Source of the DNA: Corallococcus sicarius
GTDB taxonomy: Bacteria; Myxococcota; Myxococcia; Myxococcales; Myxococcaceae
Reading direction: 5' to 3'
Length of the DNA stretch: 54,991 nucleotides
NCBI RefSeq assembly: GCF_003611735.1
Contig: NZ_RAWG01000020.1
Span: 1-54,991 of the forward strand
Under the pieces are notes generated by a model. It was not told the origin of the DNA and ran no database searches. It saw only the letters and a program-made list of their open reading frames with translations. Made by a program: the position numbers and the translations under genes. Of the stretch, positions 48,017 through 54,991 are shown piece by piece. How positions within the stretch are numbered: position 1 is the first letter of the stretch; each line of letters starts with the position of its first letter.

Positions 48017-51000
48017 ATGCTCACGCTGCGCGGGGCTCCGGCCCTCTCCGAATTCAGGCTCGCCAAGCTGCTCGTCCGCTGTCGGGAACGGGTGCCCACG
48101 GTGGCCACCCTCTATTCGGAGTACGTCCACTTCGCGGACACGTCGGCGCCGCTGACGGACGCGGAAGGGGAGCGGCTCTCGCGCCTGCTGGAGTACGGCC
48201 CCCACGCGGCGAAGCGCGAGCGCATGGGCACGCTGCTGCTCGTCGTGCCGCGTCCGGGCACGGTGTCCCCCTGGTCGTCGAAGGCGACGGACATCGCGCA
48301 CCACTGCGGCCTGGAGAAGGTGCGCCGCATGGAGCGCGGCATCGCGTTCTTCCTCACCGGCCCCGGTGGCCGCGCGCTGGAGGCGGACGAGGCCGCGGGC
48401 GTGGAGGCGGTGCTGCACGACCGGATGACGCAGGCGGTGCTGCCCCGGCTGGATGACGCGGCGGTGCTCTTCACCACGCACGCGCCCCGGCCGCTCACGC
48501 GCGTGGACGTGCTGGGCGGAGGCCGCGCCGCGCTGGTGAAGGCCAACGGCGAGCTGGGCCTGGCGCTGGCGGAGGATGAGATCGACTACCTGGTCGCGCG
48601 CTTCACGGAGCTTCAGCGCAACCCCACCGACGTTGAACTCATGATGTTCGCGCAGGCCAACAGCGAGCACTGCCGGCATAAAATCTTCAACGCGTCGTGG
48701 ACGCTGGATGGAAAGCCCCAGGAGCGCTCGCTCTTCCAGGCCATCAAGAACACCTTCGCCGTGAGCCCCGGCGGCGTGCTGTCCGCGTACAAGGACAACT
48801 CCGCCGTCATCGAGGGCTTCGAGGTGGAGCGCTTCTTCCCGCAGGGGACGGCGCGCGAGTGGGGCGCCGTGCGCGAGCCCGCGCACATCATGATGAAGGT
48901 GGAGACGCACAACCATCCCACCGCCATCTCCCCATACCCGGGCGCGGCCACGGGCGCGGGCGGCGAGATTCGCGACGAGGGCGCCACCGGGCGCGGCGCG
49001 AAGCCCAAGGCGGGGCTCACGGGCTTCTCCGTCAGCCACCTGCGCATCCCCGGCTGCGAGCAGCCGTGGGAGGTGCCGTACGGCAAGCCGGACCGCATCG
49101 TGTCCGCGCTGGACATCATGCTGGACGGACCGCTGGGCGGCGCGGCGTTCAACAACGAGTTCGGCCGGCCCAACCTGTGCGGCTACTTCCGCAGCTTCGA
49201 GCAGCAGGTGCCCACGCCGGACGGCGTGGAGGTGCGCGGCTACCACAAGCCCATCATGCTGGCGGGCGGCCTGGGCAACATCCGCGCGGGCCACGTGAAG
49301 AAGGCCCCGCTGCGCGCGGGCGACAAGCTCATCGTGCTGGGCGGCCCGGCGATGCTCATCGGTCTGGGCGGCGGCGCGGCGTCCTCCATGGCGCAGGGCA
49401 CGAGCGCGGCGGACCTCGACTTCGCCTCCGTGCAGCGTGACAACGCGGAGATGGAGCGCCGGTGTCAGGAGGTCATCGACCAGTGCTGGATGCTGGGCGA
49501 CGCGAACCCCGTGCGCTCCATCCACGACGTGGGCGCGGGCGGCCTGTCCAACGCGCTGCCGGAGCTGGCGCACGACAACGGCCTGGGCGGCCGGCTGGAG
49601 CTGCGGCTCGTGCCCAACGATGAGCCGGGCATGTCTCCGGTGGAGATCTGGTGCAATGAGGCGCAGGAGCGCTACGTGCTGGGCGTGGCGCCGGAGGATC
49701 TGCCGCGCTTCGCCGCCCTGTGCGAGCGCGAGCGCGCGCCCTTCGCCGTGCTGGGCGAGGCCACGCAGGAAGAGGTGCTCACGCTCAGCGACCGCGAGCT
49801 GGGGGACACGCCCATCGCGCTGCCCATGGACGTGCTCTTCGGCAAGGCGCCGCGCATGCACCGCGAGCACGTGTCGCGCCCGCTGAAGCACGCGCCGCTC
49901 GCCCTCCCCGGGGACCTCAAGGCCCTGGCGCATGCCGTGCTCGCGCACCCGACGGTGGCGGACAAGTCGTTCCTCATCACCATTGGCGACCGCACCGTGG
50001 GCGGCCTCACCGCGCGCGACCAGATGGTGGGCCCGTGGCAGGTGCCGGTGGCCGACTGCGCGGTGACGCTGTCGTCCATCCTCTCCACCACCGGTGAGGC
50101 CATGGCCCTGGGCGAGCGCACGCCGGTGGCGCTCATCGACGCGGCGGCCTCCGCGCGGATGGCGGTGGGCGAGGCGCTCACCAACCTGGCGGCGGCGCGC
50201 ATCGACAAGCTGTCGGACGTGAAGCTGTCCGCCAACTGGATGGCGGCGGCGGGCAGCCCCGGCGAGGACGCGAACCTCTACGCCGCGGTGCACGCGGTGG
50301 GCATGGAGCTGTGCCCCGCGCTGGGCATCGCCATCCCGGTGGGCAAGGACTCCATGTCCATGCGCACGCAGTGGCAGGACGACGGCGCGAAGAAGGCGGT
50401 GACGTCGCCGCTGTCGCTCATCATCACCGCGTTCGCGCCGGTGCTGGACGCGCGCCGAGCGCTGACGCCGCAGCCGGTGGACGTGGCGGGCGACACGCGG
50501 CTCGTGCTGGTGGACGTGGCCGCGGGCCGGCAGCGCCTGGGCGCCTCCGTGCTGGCGCAGTGCCACCAGCAGGTGGGCCCCGAGTGCCCGGACGTGGACG
50601 ACCCGGCGCGCCTGAAGGGCTTCTTCACCGGCGTGCAGGACCTCCAGGCGGCGGGCGTGCTGCTCGCCTACCACGACCGCTCCGACGGCGGGCTCTGGGC
50701 CACGCTCGCGGAGATGGCCTTCGCGGGCCACTGCGGCGTGGACGTGGACCTGACGCCCCTGGGCGGTGACGCCGTGGCGGCCCTCTTCAACGAGGAGCTG
50801 GGCGCGGTGGTGCAGGTGCGCGCGGCCGACGTGGCCCGGGTGCGGGAGGTCTTCGCGCGGCACGGCCTGGGCGCGCACGTCCACGAACTGGGCCGGCCGA
50901 CGGTGGCGCAGACGGTGCGCGTGCGGCACGGCAAGAAGAAGCTGCTCGCCGAGGACACCGTGGCGCTCAAGCGCACCTGGTCGCGCGTCAGCTACGAGAT

Positions 51001-51913
51001 GCAGAAGCTGCGCGACAACCCCACCTGCGCGGAGCAGGAGTACGCGGCGAAGTGCGACGCGGGGGATCCGGGCCTGTCGCCGGTGCTCACGTTCGACCTC
51101 ACGGTGGACGTGGCGGCGCCCTTCATCGGGAAGGGGGCGCGGCCCCGCGTGGCGGTGCTGCGCGAGCAGGGCGTCAACAGCCAGCAGGAGATGGCGGCGG
51201 CGTTCACCCGCGCGGGCTTCACCGCGGTGGACGTGCACATGAGCGACCTGTTGGCGGGCCGCGTGTCGCTGAAAGACTTCCACGGCGTGCTGGCGTGCGG
51301 CGGCTTCAGCTACGGCGACGTGCTGGGCGCGGGCGGCGGCTGGGCGAAGTCCATCCTCTTCAACCCGCGCACGCGCGACGCGTTCTCTGAATTCTTCGCG
51401 CGGCCGGACAGCTTCGGCCTGGGTGCGTGCAACGGCTGCCAGATGTTCGCGCAGCTGCGCGACCTCATCCCCGGCGCGGACGCGTGGCCGCGCTTCGTGC
51501 GCAACGCATCCGAGCAGTTCGAGGCGCGCCTGGGCACGGTGGAGATCTCCCCGTCGCCCTCGCTGTTCTACCGGGGCATGGAGGGCAGCCGGATGCTCAT
51601 CGTCGTGTCGCACGGCGAGGGGCGCGCGGAGTTCTCCAGCGCCGAAGAGGCCGCGCGCGTGAACGGGCTGGGCCTCGTTACGACGCGCTGGGTGGACAAC
51701 CGCGGGCAGGTGGCGACGAAGTACCCGGCCAACCCCAACGGCTCGCCGCATGGCATCGCGGGGCTCACCACGAAGGATGGGCGCTTCACCATCACCATGC
51801 CGCACCCGGAGCGCGTGCACCGCACCGTGCAGCACTCCTGGGCCCCGACGGCCTGGGGTGAGGACGGCCCGTGGATGCGCATGTTCCGCAACGCCCGCGC
51901 CGCGTTGGGGTAG
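48017..51913 (+). CDS. purL: Phosphoribosylformylglycinamidine synthase, large type
   Basis: A 1298-residue single-chain FGAM synthase, the fourth step of purine synthesis, converting FGAR with glutamine and ATP to FGAM. The N-terminal FGAR-AT domain is followed by a linker, two AIR-synthase-like halves ([47 protein letters not shown]) and a C-terminal class I glutamine amidotransferase. Its nucleophile is Cys1141 in GACNGCQM, with the His in MPHPERVHR. Length matches the E. coli type rather than the PurLQS complex. AAGG lies eight bases before the ATG at 48017. It is convergent with the GH18 gene. Confidence 0.96.
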   Translation: MLTLRGAPALSEFRLAKLLVRCRERVPTVATLYSEYVHFADTSAPLTDAEGERLSRLLEYGPHAAKRERMGTLLLVVPRPGTVSPWSSKATDIAHHCGLEKVRRMERGIAFFLTGPGGRALEADEAAGVEAVLHDRMTQAVLPRLDDAAVLFTTHAPRPLTRVDVLGGGRAALVKANGELGLALAEDEIDYLVARFTELQRNPTDVELMMFAQANSEHCRHKIFNASWTLDGKPQERSLFQAIKNTFAVSPGGVLSAYKDNSAVIEGFEVERFFPQGTAREWGAVREPAHIMMKVETHNHPTAISPYPGAATGAGGEIRDEGATGRGAKPKAGLTGFSVSHLRIPGCEQPWEVPYGKPDRIVSALDIMLDGPLGGAAFNNEFGRPNLCGYFRSFEQQVPTPDGVEVRGYHKPIMLAGGLGNIRAGHVKKAPLRAGDKLIVLGGPAMLIGLGGGAASSMAQGTSAADLDFASVQRDNAEMERRCQEVIDQCWMLGDANPVRSIHDVGAGGLSNALPELAHDNGLGGRLELRLVPNDEPGMSPVEIWCNEAQERYVLGVAPEDLPRFAALCERERAPFAVLGEATQEEVLTLSDRELGDTPIALPMDVLFGKAPRMHREHVSRPLKHAPLALPGDLKALAHAVLAHPTVADKSFLITIGDRTVGGLTARDQMVGPWQVPVADCAVTLSSILSTTGEAMALGERTPVALIDAAASARMAVGEALTNLAAARIDKLSDVKLSANWMAAAGSPGEDANLYAAVHAVGMELCPALGIAIPVGKDSMSMRTQWQDDGAKKAVTSPLSLIITAFAPVLDARRALTPQPVDVAGDTRLVLVDVAAGRQRLGASVLAQCHQQVGPECPDVDDPARLKGFFTGVQDLQAAGVLLAYHDRSDGGLWATLAEMAFAGHCGVDVDLTPLGGDAVAALFNEELGAVVQVRAADVARVREVFARHGLGAHVHELGRPTVAQTVRVRHGKKKLLAEDTVALKRTWSRVSYEMQKLRDNPTCAEQEYAAKCDAGDPGLSPVLTFDLTVDVAAPFIGKGARPRVAVLREQGVNSQQEMAAAFTRAGFTAVDVHMSDLLAGRVSLKDFHGVLACGGFSYGDVLGAGGGWAKSILFNPRTRDAFSEFFARPDSFGLGACNGCQMFAQLRDLIPGADAWPRFVRNASEQFEARLGTVEISPSPSLFYRGMEGSRMLIVVSHGEGRAEFSSAEEAARVNGLGLVTTRWVDNRGQVATKYPANPNGSPHGIAGLTTKDGRFTITMPHPERVHRTVQHSWAPTAWGEDGPWMRMFRNARAALG

Positions 51914-51922
51914 GCGGACGCC

Positions 51923-51952
51923 GGGGCCTTCCCGCTACGGGAGGAAGGCCCC
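51923..51952. terminator. Bidirectional hairpin between purL and the GH18 gene
   Basis: GGGGCCTTCC (51923-51932) and GGAAGGCCCC (51943-51952) pair perfectly around 10 bases, and TCCCG-CTA-CGGGA can form inside instead. The stem lies 10 bp after purL and covers the last codons and stop of the GH18 gene, so it could end transcripts from both sides. No T-run is present. Confidence 0.5.
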
Positions 51953-53827
51953 CTTCACCGCGTCCAGCAGTGGGTTGGCGCCGGTGGCGGGGTCGACGCA
52001 GCCCTGGTTCAGGGTCCAGATGATGGTTCCGCCGTAGCCCTCCTGCTTCACGAAGGCTCCCTTGGCGGCGATGGCCTGGGGGCTGTCGTAGGAGATCCAC
52101 GTCACCGTGCCGTCCTCCACGAGCTTGTCCGGAGCGAACGTCACGTAGCTGGCCTGGGCCTTCTCGTCCCAGTGGTACGTGCCCTGCTTCGAATAGCGGA
52201 GGATCTTCTTGTAGGTGAACGAGTTGTCCCCGCCCACGTAGTCGGACCAGTGGGTGAAGGGCTGGTAGGGGCCGGTGATGTGGCGCCACGCGAGGCCGTA
52301 GAAGGGGATGCCGAGGCCCAGCTTCGCCTTGGGGATGCCCGCCTTCACCCACAGCTCCAGGCTGGAGGCGATGGACGTGGGGTGCAGCCCCTGTTCGCCC
52401 TTCAGCGCGGACGTGTGCCAGGACTTCCAGCCGTCCCACGGACCAATCATCTCGTAGGACATGAGGTTCAACTGGTCGAGGTGCGTCGCCAGCTCCGCGA
52501 ACCAGGGGTCGGCGTCGGTGGGGAAGTTGGTGTTGATCCAATGGAGCGGGAAGGTGAGGAGCATCTTCGGCCGCGCCTCGCGCAGGGCCTTCACCAGGGC
52601 CAGCAGCTTCGGCCGGTCGTCCTTCTCCACGGGCTCCCAGTCCAGGTCGAGCCCGTCGTAGCCGAAGTCATCCATCGCCTTCAGCAGCGAGCGGACGAAC
52701 TTCGCGCGGTTCGCGTCGGACGCCGCGCCCACCCAGCCGTCGTGCTCACCGGAGCCGCCCACCATGATGAGCGCCTTGCGGCCCGCGGCGTGCGCGCGCT
52801 TCGACAGCGTGCGGGCGATCTCCGGCCCCCGGTCGTTGTCGAACTTCGTGCTCAGCGTGCCGTCCGCTTTCGGCGTGACGCGGCCCACGAGGATGTGCGT
52901 GAGCGCGCTGAAGTCCACCTTCTCCGGTGGATAGTCGTCCGCGTTCCAGCCCGTGTAGTAGCCCGACACCCACCTGCCGCCCTGGCCCGGGGGACCCCTC
53001 ACGGCCTGGGCCGCGCCCACCACCACGCTGGCCACGGCCATCTGGCTCGGGTCGGCCTTGCTCCGGGCCATCACCCGGTACGTGCCCGGCTTGCGGGGCG
53101 CGGTGTAGACGCCGGTGGCGCTGAGGGTGCCGCGCTCGTTTCCGGGCTCCACGCTCCACGTCACTTCCGTATCCGTGCTGTTCGTCACGGTGGCGCGGAA
53201 GGCGTGCGTGGCGCCCGGAGCCAGGAAGACCGCGGGCGTCTCCAGTGTGACGCTCACCGTCCTGGGGCCCTGCTCGATGCTGATGTCGTCGAAGAAGAGG
53301 GGCGGCAGCGTCCTGCCGCTGTCCTCCTGGAGCCACAGGCCGGTGATGCGCGTGCGGCCTTCGGGCAGCAGCTTCGCCAGCGACACGCGGCACGTCGTCC
53401 ACCTGCCGGCCGGGATGGCGCCGCCCTCGCAGGTCGGGCCCAGGGGCACGCCCACGGGCTGCTCGGGGCCGATGACGACGCGCGCGCGCACCGCCGCGTT
53501 CGCGCCGTCCTTCCCGCCGTTCACCTTGAGGACCAGCGTGTCCTCCGGTGACACGTCGAAGCCCGGGTGGCCGAAGTACAGCGCCTCCCACGGCCCCATC
53601 GTCACGGAGATCGCGCGGCTGCCCGAGGCCCCTGGCGCGGTGGCGCTCATCGCGTGCGCGCCAGCCCACGTCAGGTCCTCCCAGGGCGACGCCAGCCGGT
53701 CCTGGTAGAGCCACGTCACCTGAGGGGGCGTGGGCGGTGCGGCTTTCGAGGGCGGGGCCCCCTGGGAAACACCGCCCATCAACAGCGCGGTGAGCAGCAC
53801 CCGGAGTCCGGCCGGAGGTCGTCGCAT
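51935..53827 (-). CDS. Secreted GH18 glycoside hydrolase (chitinase-like)
   Basis: A 630-residue exported protein with a signal peptide ending near GVSQGA. The N-terminal part (about 30-190) is a beta-rich, carbohydrate-binding-like domain, followed by an Ig-like segment (about 195-280). The C-terminal TIM barrel (about 295-630) has the GH18 motif DGLDLDWE with catalytic acid Glu398, and later LMSYEM and GTIIWTLNQG. It should cleave beta-1,4-linked GlcNAc polymers such as chitin or peptidoglycan strands outside the cell. The ATG at 53827 is chosen because it opens the signal peptide; GGGAGG lies only a few bases upstream. Confidence 0.9.
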   Translation of the reverse strand: MRRPPAGLRVLLTALLMGGVSQGAPPSKAAPPTPPQVTWLYQDRLASPWEDLTWAGAHAMSATAPGASGSRAISVTMGPWEALYFGHPGFDVSPEDTLVLKVNGGKDGANAAVRARVVIGPEQPVGVPLGPTCEGGAIPAGRWTTCRVSLAKLLPEGRTRITGLWLQEDSGRTLPPLFFDDISIEQGPRTVSVTLETPAVFLAPGATHAFRATVTNSTDTEVTWSVEPGNERGTLSATGVYTAPRKPGTYRVMARSKADPSQMAVASVVVGAAQAVRGPPGQGGRWVSGYYTGWNADDYPPEKVDFSALTHILVGRVTPKADGTLSTKFDNDRGPEIARTLSKRAHAAGRKALIMVGGSGEHDGWVGAASDANRAKFVRSLLKAMDDFGYDGLDLDWEPVEKDDRPKLLALVKALREARPKMLLTFPLHWINTNFPTDADPWFAELATHLDQLNLMSYEMIGPWDGWKSWHTSALKGEQGLHPTSIASSLELWVKAGIPKAKLGLGIPFYGLAWRHITGPYQPFTHWSDYVGGDNSFTYKKILRYSKQGTYHWDEKAQASYVTFAPDKLVEDGTVTWISYDSPQAIAAKGAFVKQEGYGGTIIWTLNQGCVDPATGANPLLDAVKGAFLP

Positions 53828-54132
53828 GGCCTCCCATCCTCGCAGAGGAAGCGGAGGCGCGTCCTGCCTCGGGAGACTGGGCAGGTCGTCAGAAGTTCGT
53901 CGACAACGCCTGTGACCCGAAGTTCGCGCGCAAGGACGCGCTTTGCGCAGCGCAAGGTCAGGGCGCGACGGAGTGCTGGATCGGACGCCCATGTTGCGGT
54001 CCGCACGTAGAGGCGCCCGCCGCGCGCACTTCGCGCCCAACCTGTCCGACTGTCGGACAGGTTCGTGCCACATGGGGCCGCAGGCTGCGCCGGCCCGGCG
54101 GGAAATGACGAGGACGGGTGGCCCTCGCGTCC
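53828..54132. other. 305-bp divergent promoter region
   Basis: This region separates the GH18 gene from the GntR-type regulator. No gene is seen. It contains TTGCGC-A-GCGCAA (53943-53955) and a perfect palindrome with two 12-bp arms (54039-54063). A TGGCACG element occurs on the minus strand at about 54069, but no matching -12 GC element follows, so no sigma54 promoter is called. Confidence 0.55.
54039..54063. promoter_or_regulatory. Perfect 12+1+12 palindrome, candidate operator
   Basis: AACCTGTCCGAC (54039-54050) and its exact inverse (54052-54063) flank one T. It lies 70 bp before the 54133 start of a GntR-type regulator and 212 bp before the GH18 start. Such a long perfect dyad is typical of a strong dimeric repressor site, probably for this regulator or a TetR-like protein. 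Confidence 0.6.
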
Positions 54133-54991
54133 ATGTCAGACCCCTGTGGCTTGGTGGGAGAGGCTGGGGCGACGAGGGCGGTGGCGATGGAGCGGGTCGG
54201 GCTGGTGGCGTACGTGGAGGAGCAACTCGAGCGTGAGATTTCGCTGGGGAGGCTGCCGGAGAGCGGGCAGCTGGGCTCGGAGCAGAAGCTGGCACGTCGC
54301 TACGGGGTGTGCCGGGGCACCGTGCGCGAGGCGCTGCGACGGCTGGCGGCGCGGGGGCTGGTGGTGCAGCACCCCGGACGCATGGCGCGTGTGGTGGCGT
54401 TGAACGAACCGCTGACGCTGGAGAACCTGGGCCTGGCGCTTCACGAGGAGCTCTCCCCGGAAGGCCGTTGGCTGCTTGAGGGCTACTTCTGCCTCAAGCG
54501 GCAGGTGCTGGTGGACCTGCTGGCCGACTGCTGTGAGCGCGCTTCCCAGGCGGCTTTGGGCAAGCTGGAAGAAGCCTGCTTCAGGCTGTGGGACGCGGCG
54601 CGCTGGGAGTCGGGGGCCCGGTGCGCACAGTTGGAATTCGACTTGCTGCGGTTGGCAGGCCAGGCGGCGGCCCGTCCCGGTCACCTGCTCCTCATTCAAT
54701 CGCTGCAGCGGGCCTTGCACGGTGGCGCGGCGAGGCTCCTGTCCTTCATGGGCGGTGAGCCGCTGCGCCAGTGGGCCGGCTGTGCGATGGAGGCCCTGCG
54801 GGTACGCGACACGCGGGCGCTCCAACTCCAGGTGCTGGCGCTGCTGAGGACCTGCGATGAGCGCGTGCTCGACAACTTCGCCCCAGAAGCCCATCGCGCC
54901 CAGGAGTGCCCCCTCGGCGACCCCGCGTCAGCCCCCCAGCAGGAAGAGGCGCTGGCGGCACGGCCCTGTGTCGAGGTGCCCGGGGCTGCAC
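54133..54991 (+). CDS. GntR/FadR-type transcriptional regulator (3' end outside window)
   Basis: An open frame that runs past the window end, at least 286 residues. A GntR winged helix lies near the N-terminus (YVEEQLEREISLGRLPESG, then LARRYGVCRGTVREALRRLAARGLV), followed by a helical, FadR-like C-terminal effector region. Its ligand is unknown. Two in-frame ATGs are possible, at 54133 and 54187. The second starts just before the winged helix; the first is preferred slightly because it keeps upstream sequence without a break, but the choice is uncertain. The palindrome at 54039-54063 suggests autoregulation. Confidence 0.75.
   Translation, partial: MSDPCGLVGEAGATRAVAMERVGLVAYVEEQLEREISLGRLPESGQLGSEQKLARRYGVCRGTVREALRRLAARGLVVQHPGRMARVVALNEPLTLENLGLALHEELSPEGRWLLEGYFCLKRQVLVDLLADCCERASQAALGKLEEACFRLWDAARWESGARCAQLEFDLLRLAGQAAARPGHLLLIQSLQRALHGGAARLLSFMGGEPLRQWAGCAMEALRVRDTRALQLQVLALLRTCDERVLDNFAPEAHRAQECPLGDPASAPQQEEALAARPCVEVPGAA

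Overview
The window looks like a chromosomal segment of a myxobacterium, most likely Myxococcaceae (Corallococcus, Myxococcus or Pyxidicoccus). The reasons are very high GC, a DUF2378/TIGR02265 protein (a family first defined as a Myxococcus xanthus paralogous family), a kinase-receiver-cyclase fusion, a metallo-mystery-pair (MbnP/MbnH) locus and a large hybrid NRPS-PKS operon. The genus is inferred from gene content, not from a marker gene.

Layout. 1-105: tail of an unidentified gene. 197-1063: zinc-type sirtuin. 1206-5472: a signalling island with a Ser/Thr kinase-receiver-nucleotide cyclase fusion, an FHA-GAF-cyclase protein and a convergent CRP/FNR regulator. Upstream of the regulator lie two tandem CRP-type palindromes. 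5888-33905: one leftward biosynthetic operon of seven genes. In transcription order these are FAAL-ACP-C-A-PCP, KS-AT-KR-ACP, KS-AT-KR-ACP-(degenerate carrier)-sulfotransferase, C-A-PCP, KS-AT-KR-ACP, an MFS exporter and a penicillin-acylase-family Ntn hydrolase. 34600-37560: a YcnI-like copper protein and a small lipoprotein, convergent with MbnP and the di-heme enzyme MbnH. 37642-42302: xdhC plus a single-chain xanthine dehydrogenase. 42591-45715: a DUF2383 ferritin-like protein, a helical orphan, a cysteine-cluster protein with a PqqD-like tail and the DUF2378 protein. 45866-47773: secreted M4 metalloprotease. 48017-51913: purL. 51935-53827: secreted GH18 glycosidase. 54133-end: GntR-type regulator, cut by the window edge, behind a perfect 12+1+12 palindrome.

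The biosynthetic operon is the main attraction. The line loads a fatty acid onto a carrier (FAAL), N-acylates a first building block, adds two malonyl units, inserts a residue predicted to be serine and adds a third malonyl unit. Downstream are an exporter and an acylase of the PvdQ/penicillin amidase fold. This suggests an N-acylated precursor that is exported and then deacylated, as pyoverdine is by PvdQ. Several parts are irregular. The first KS has Ser in place of its catalytic Cys. Two of three KR domains lack the catalytic Tyr. The first A domain lacks the Asp that normally holds the alpha-amino group. A sulfotransferase sits in the middle of the line. No thioesterase or reductase release domain is present. 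All KS, AT, KR and A-domain readings were made by eye from motif alignments and need profile searches to confirm.

No rRNA, tRNA, CRISPR array, insertion sequence or integrase was recognised.
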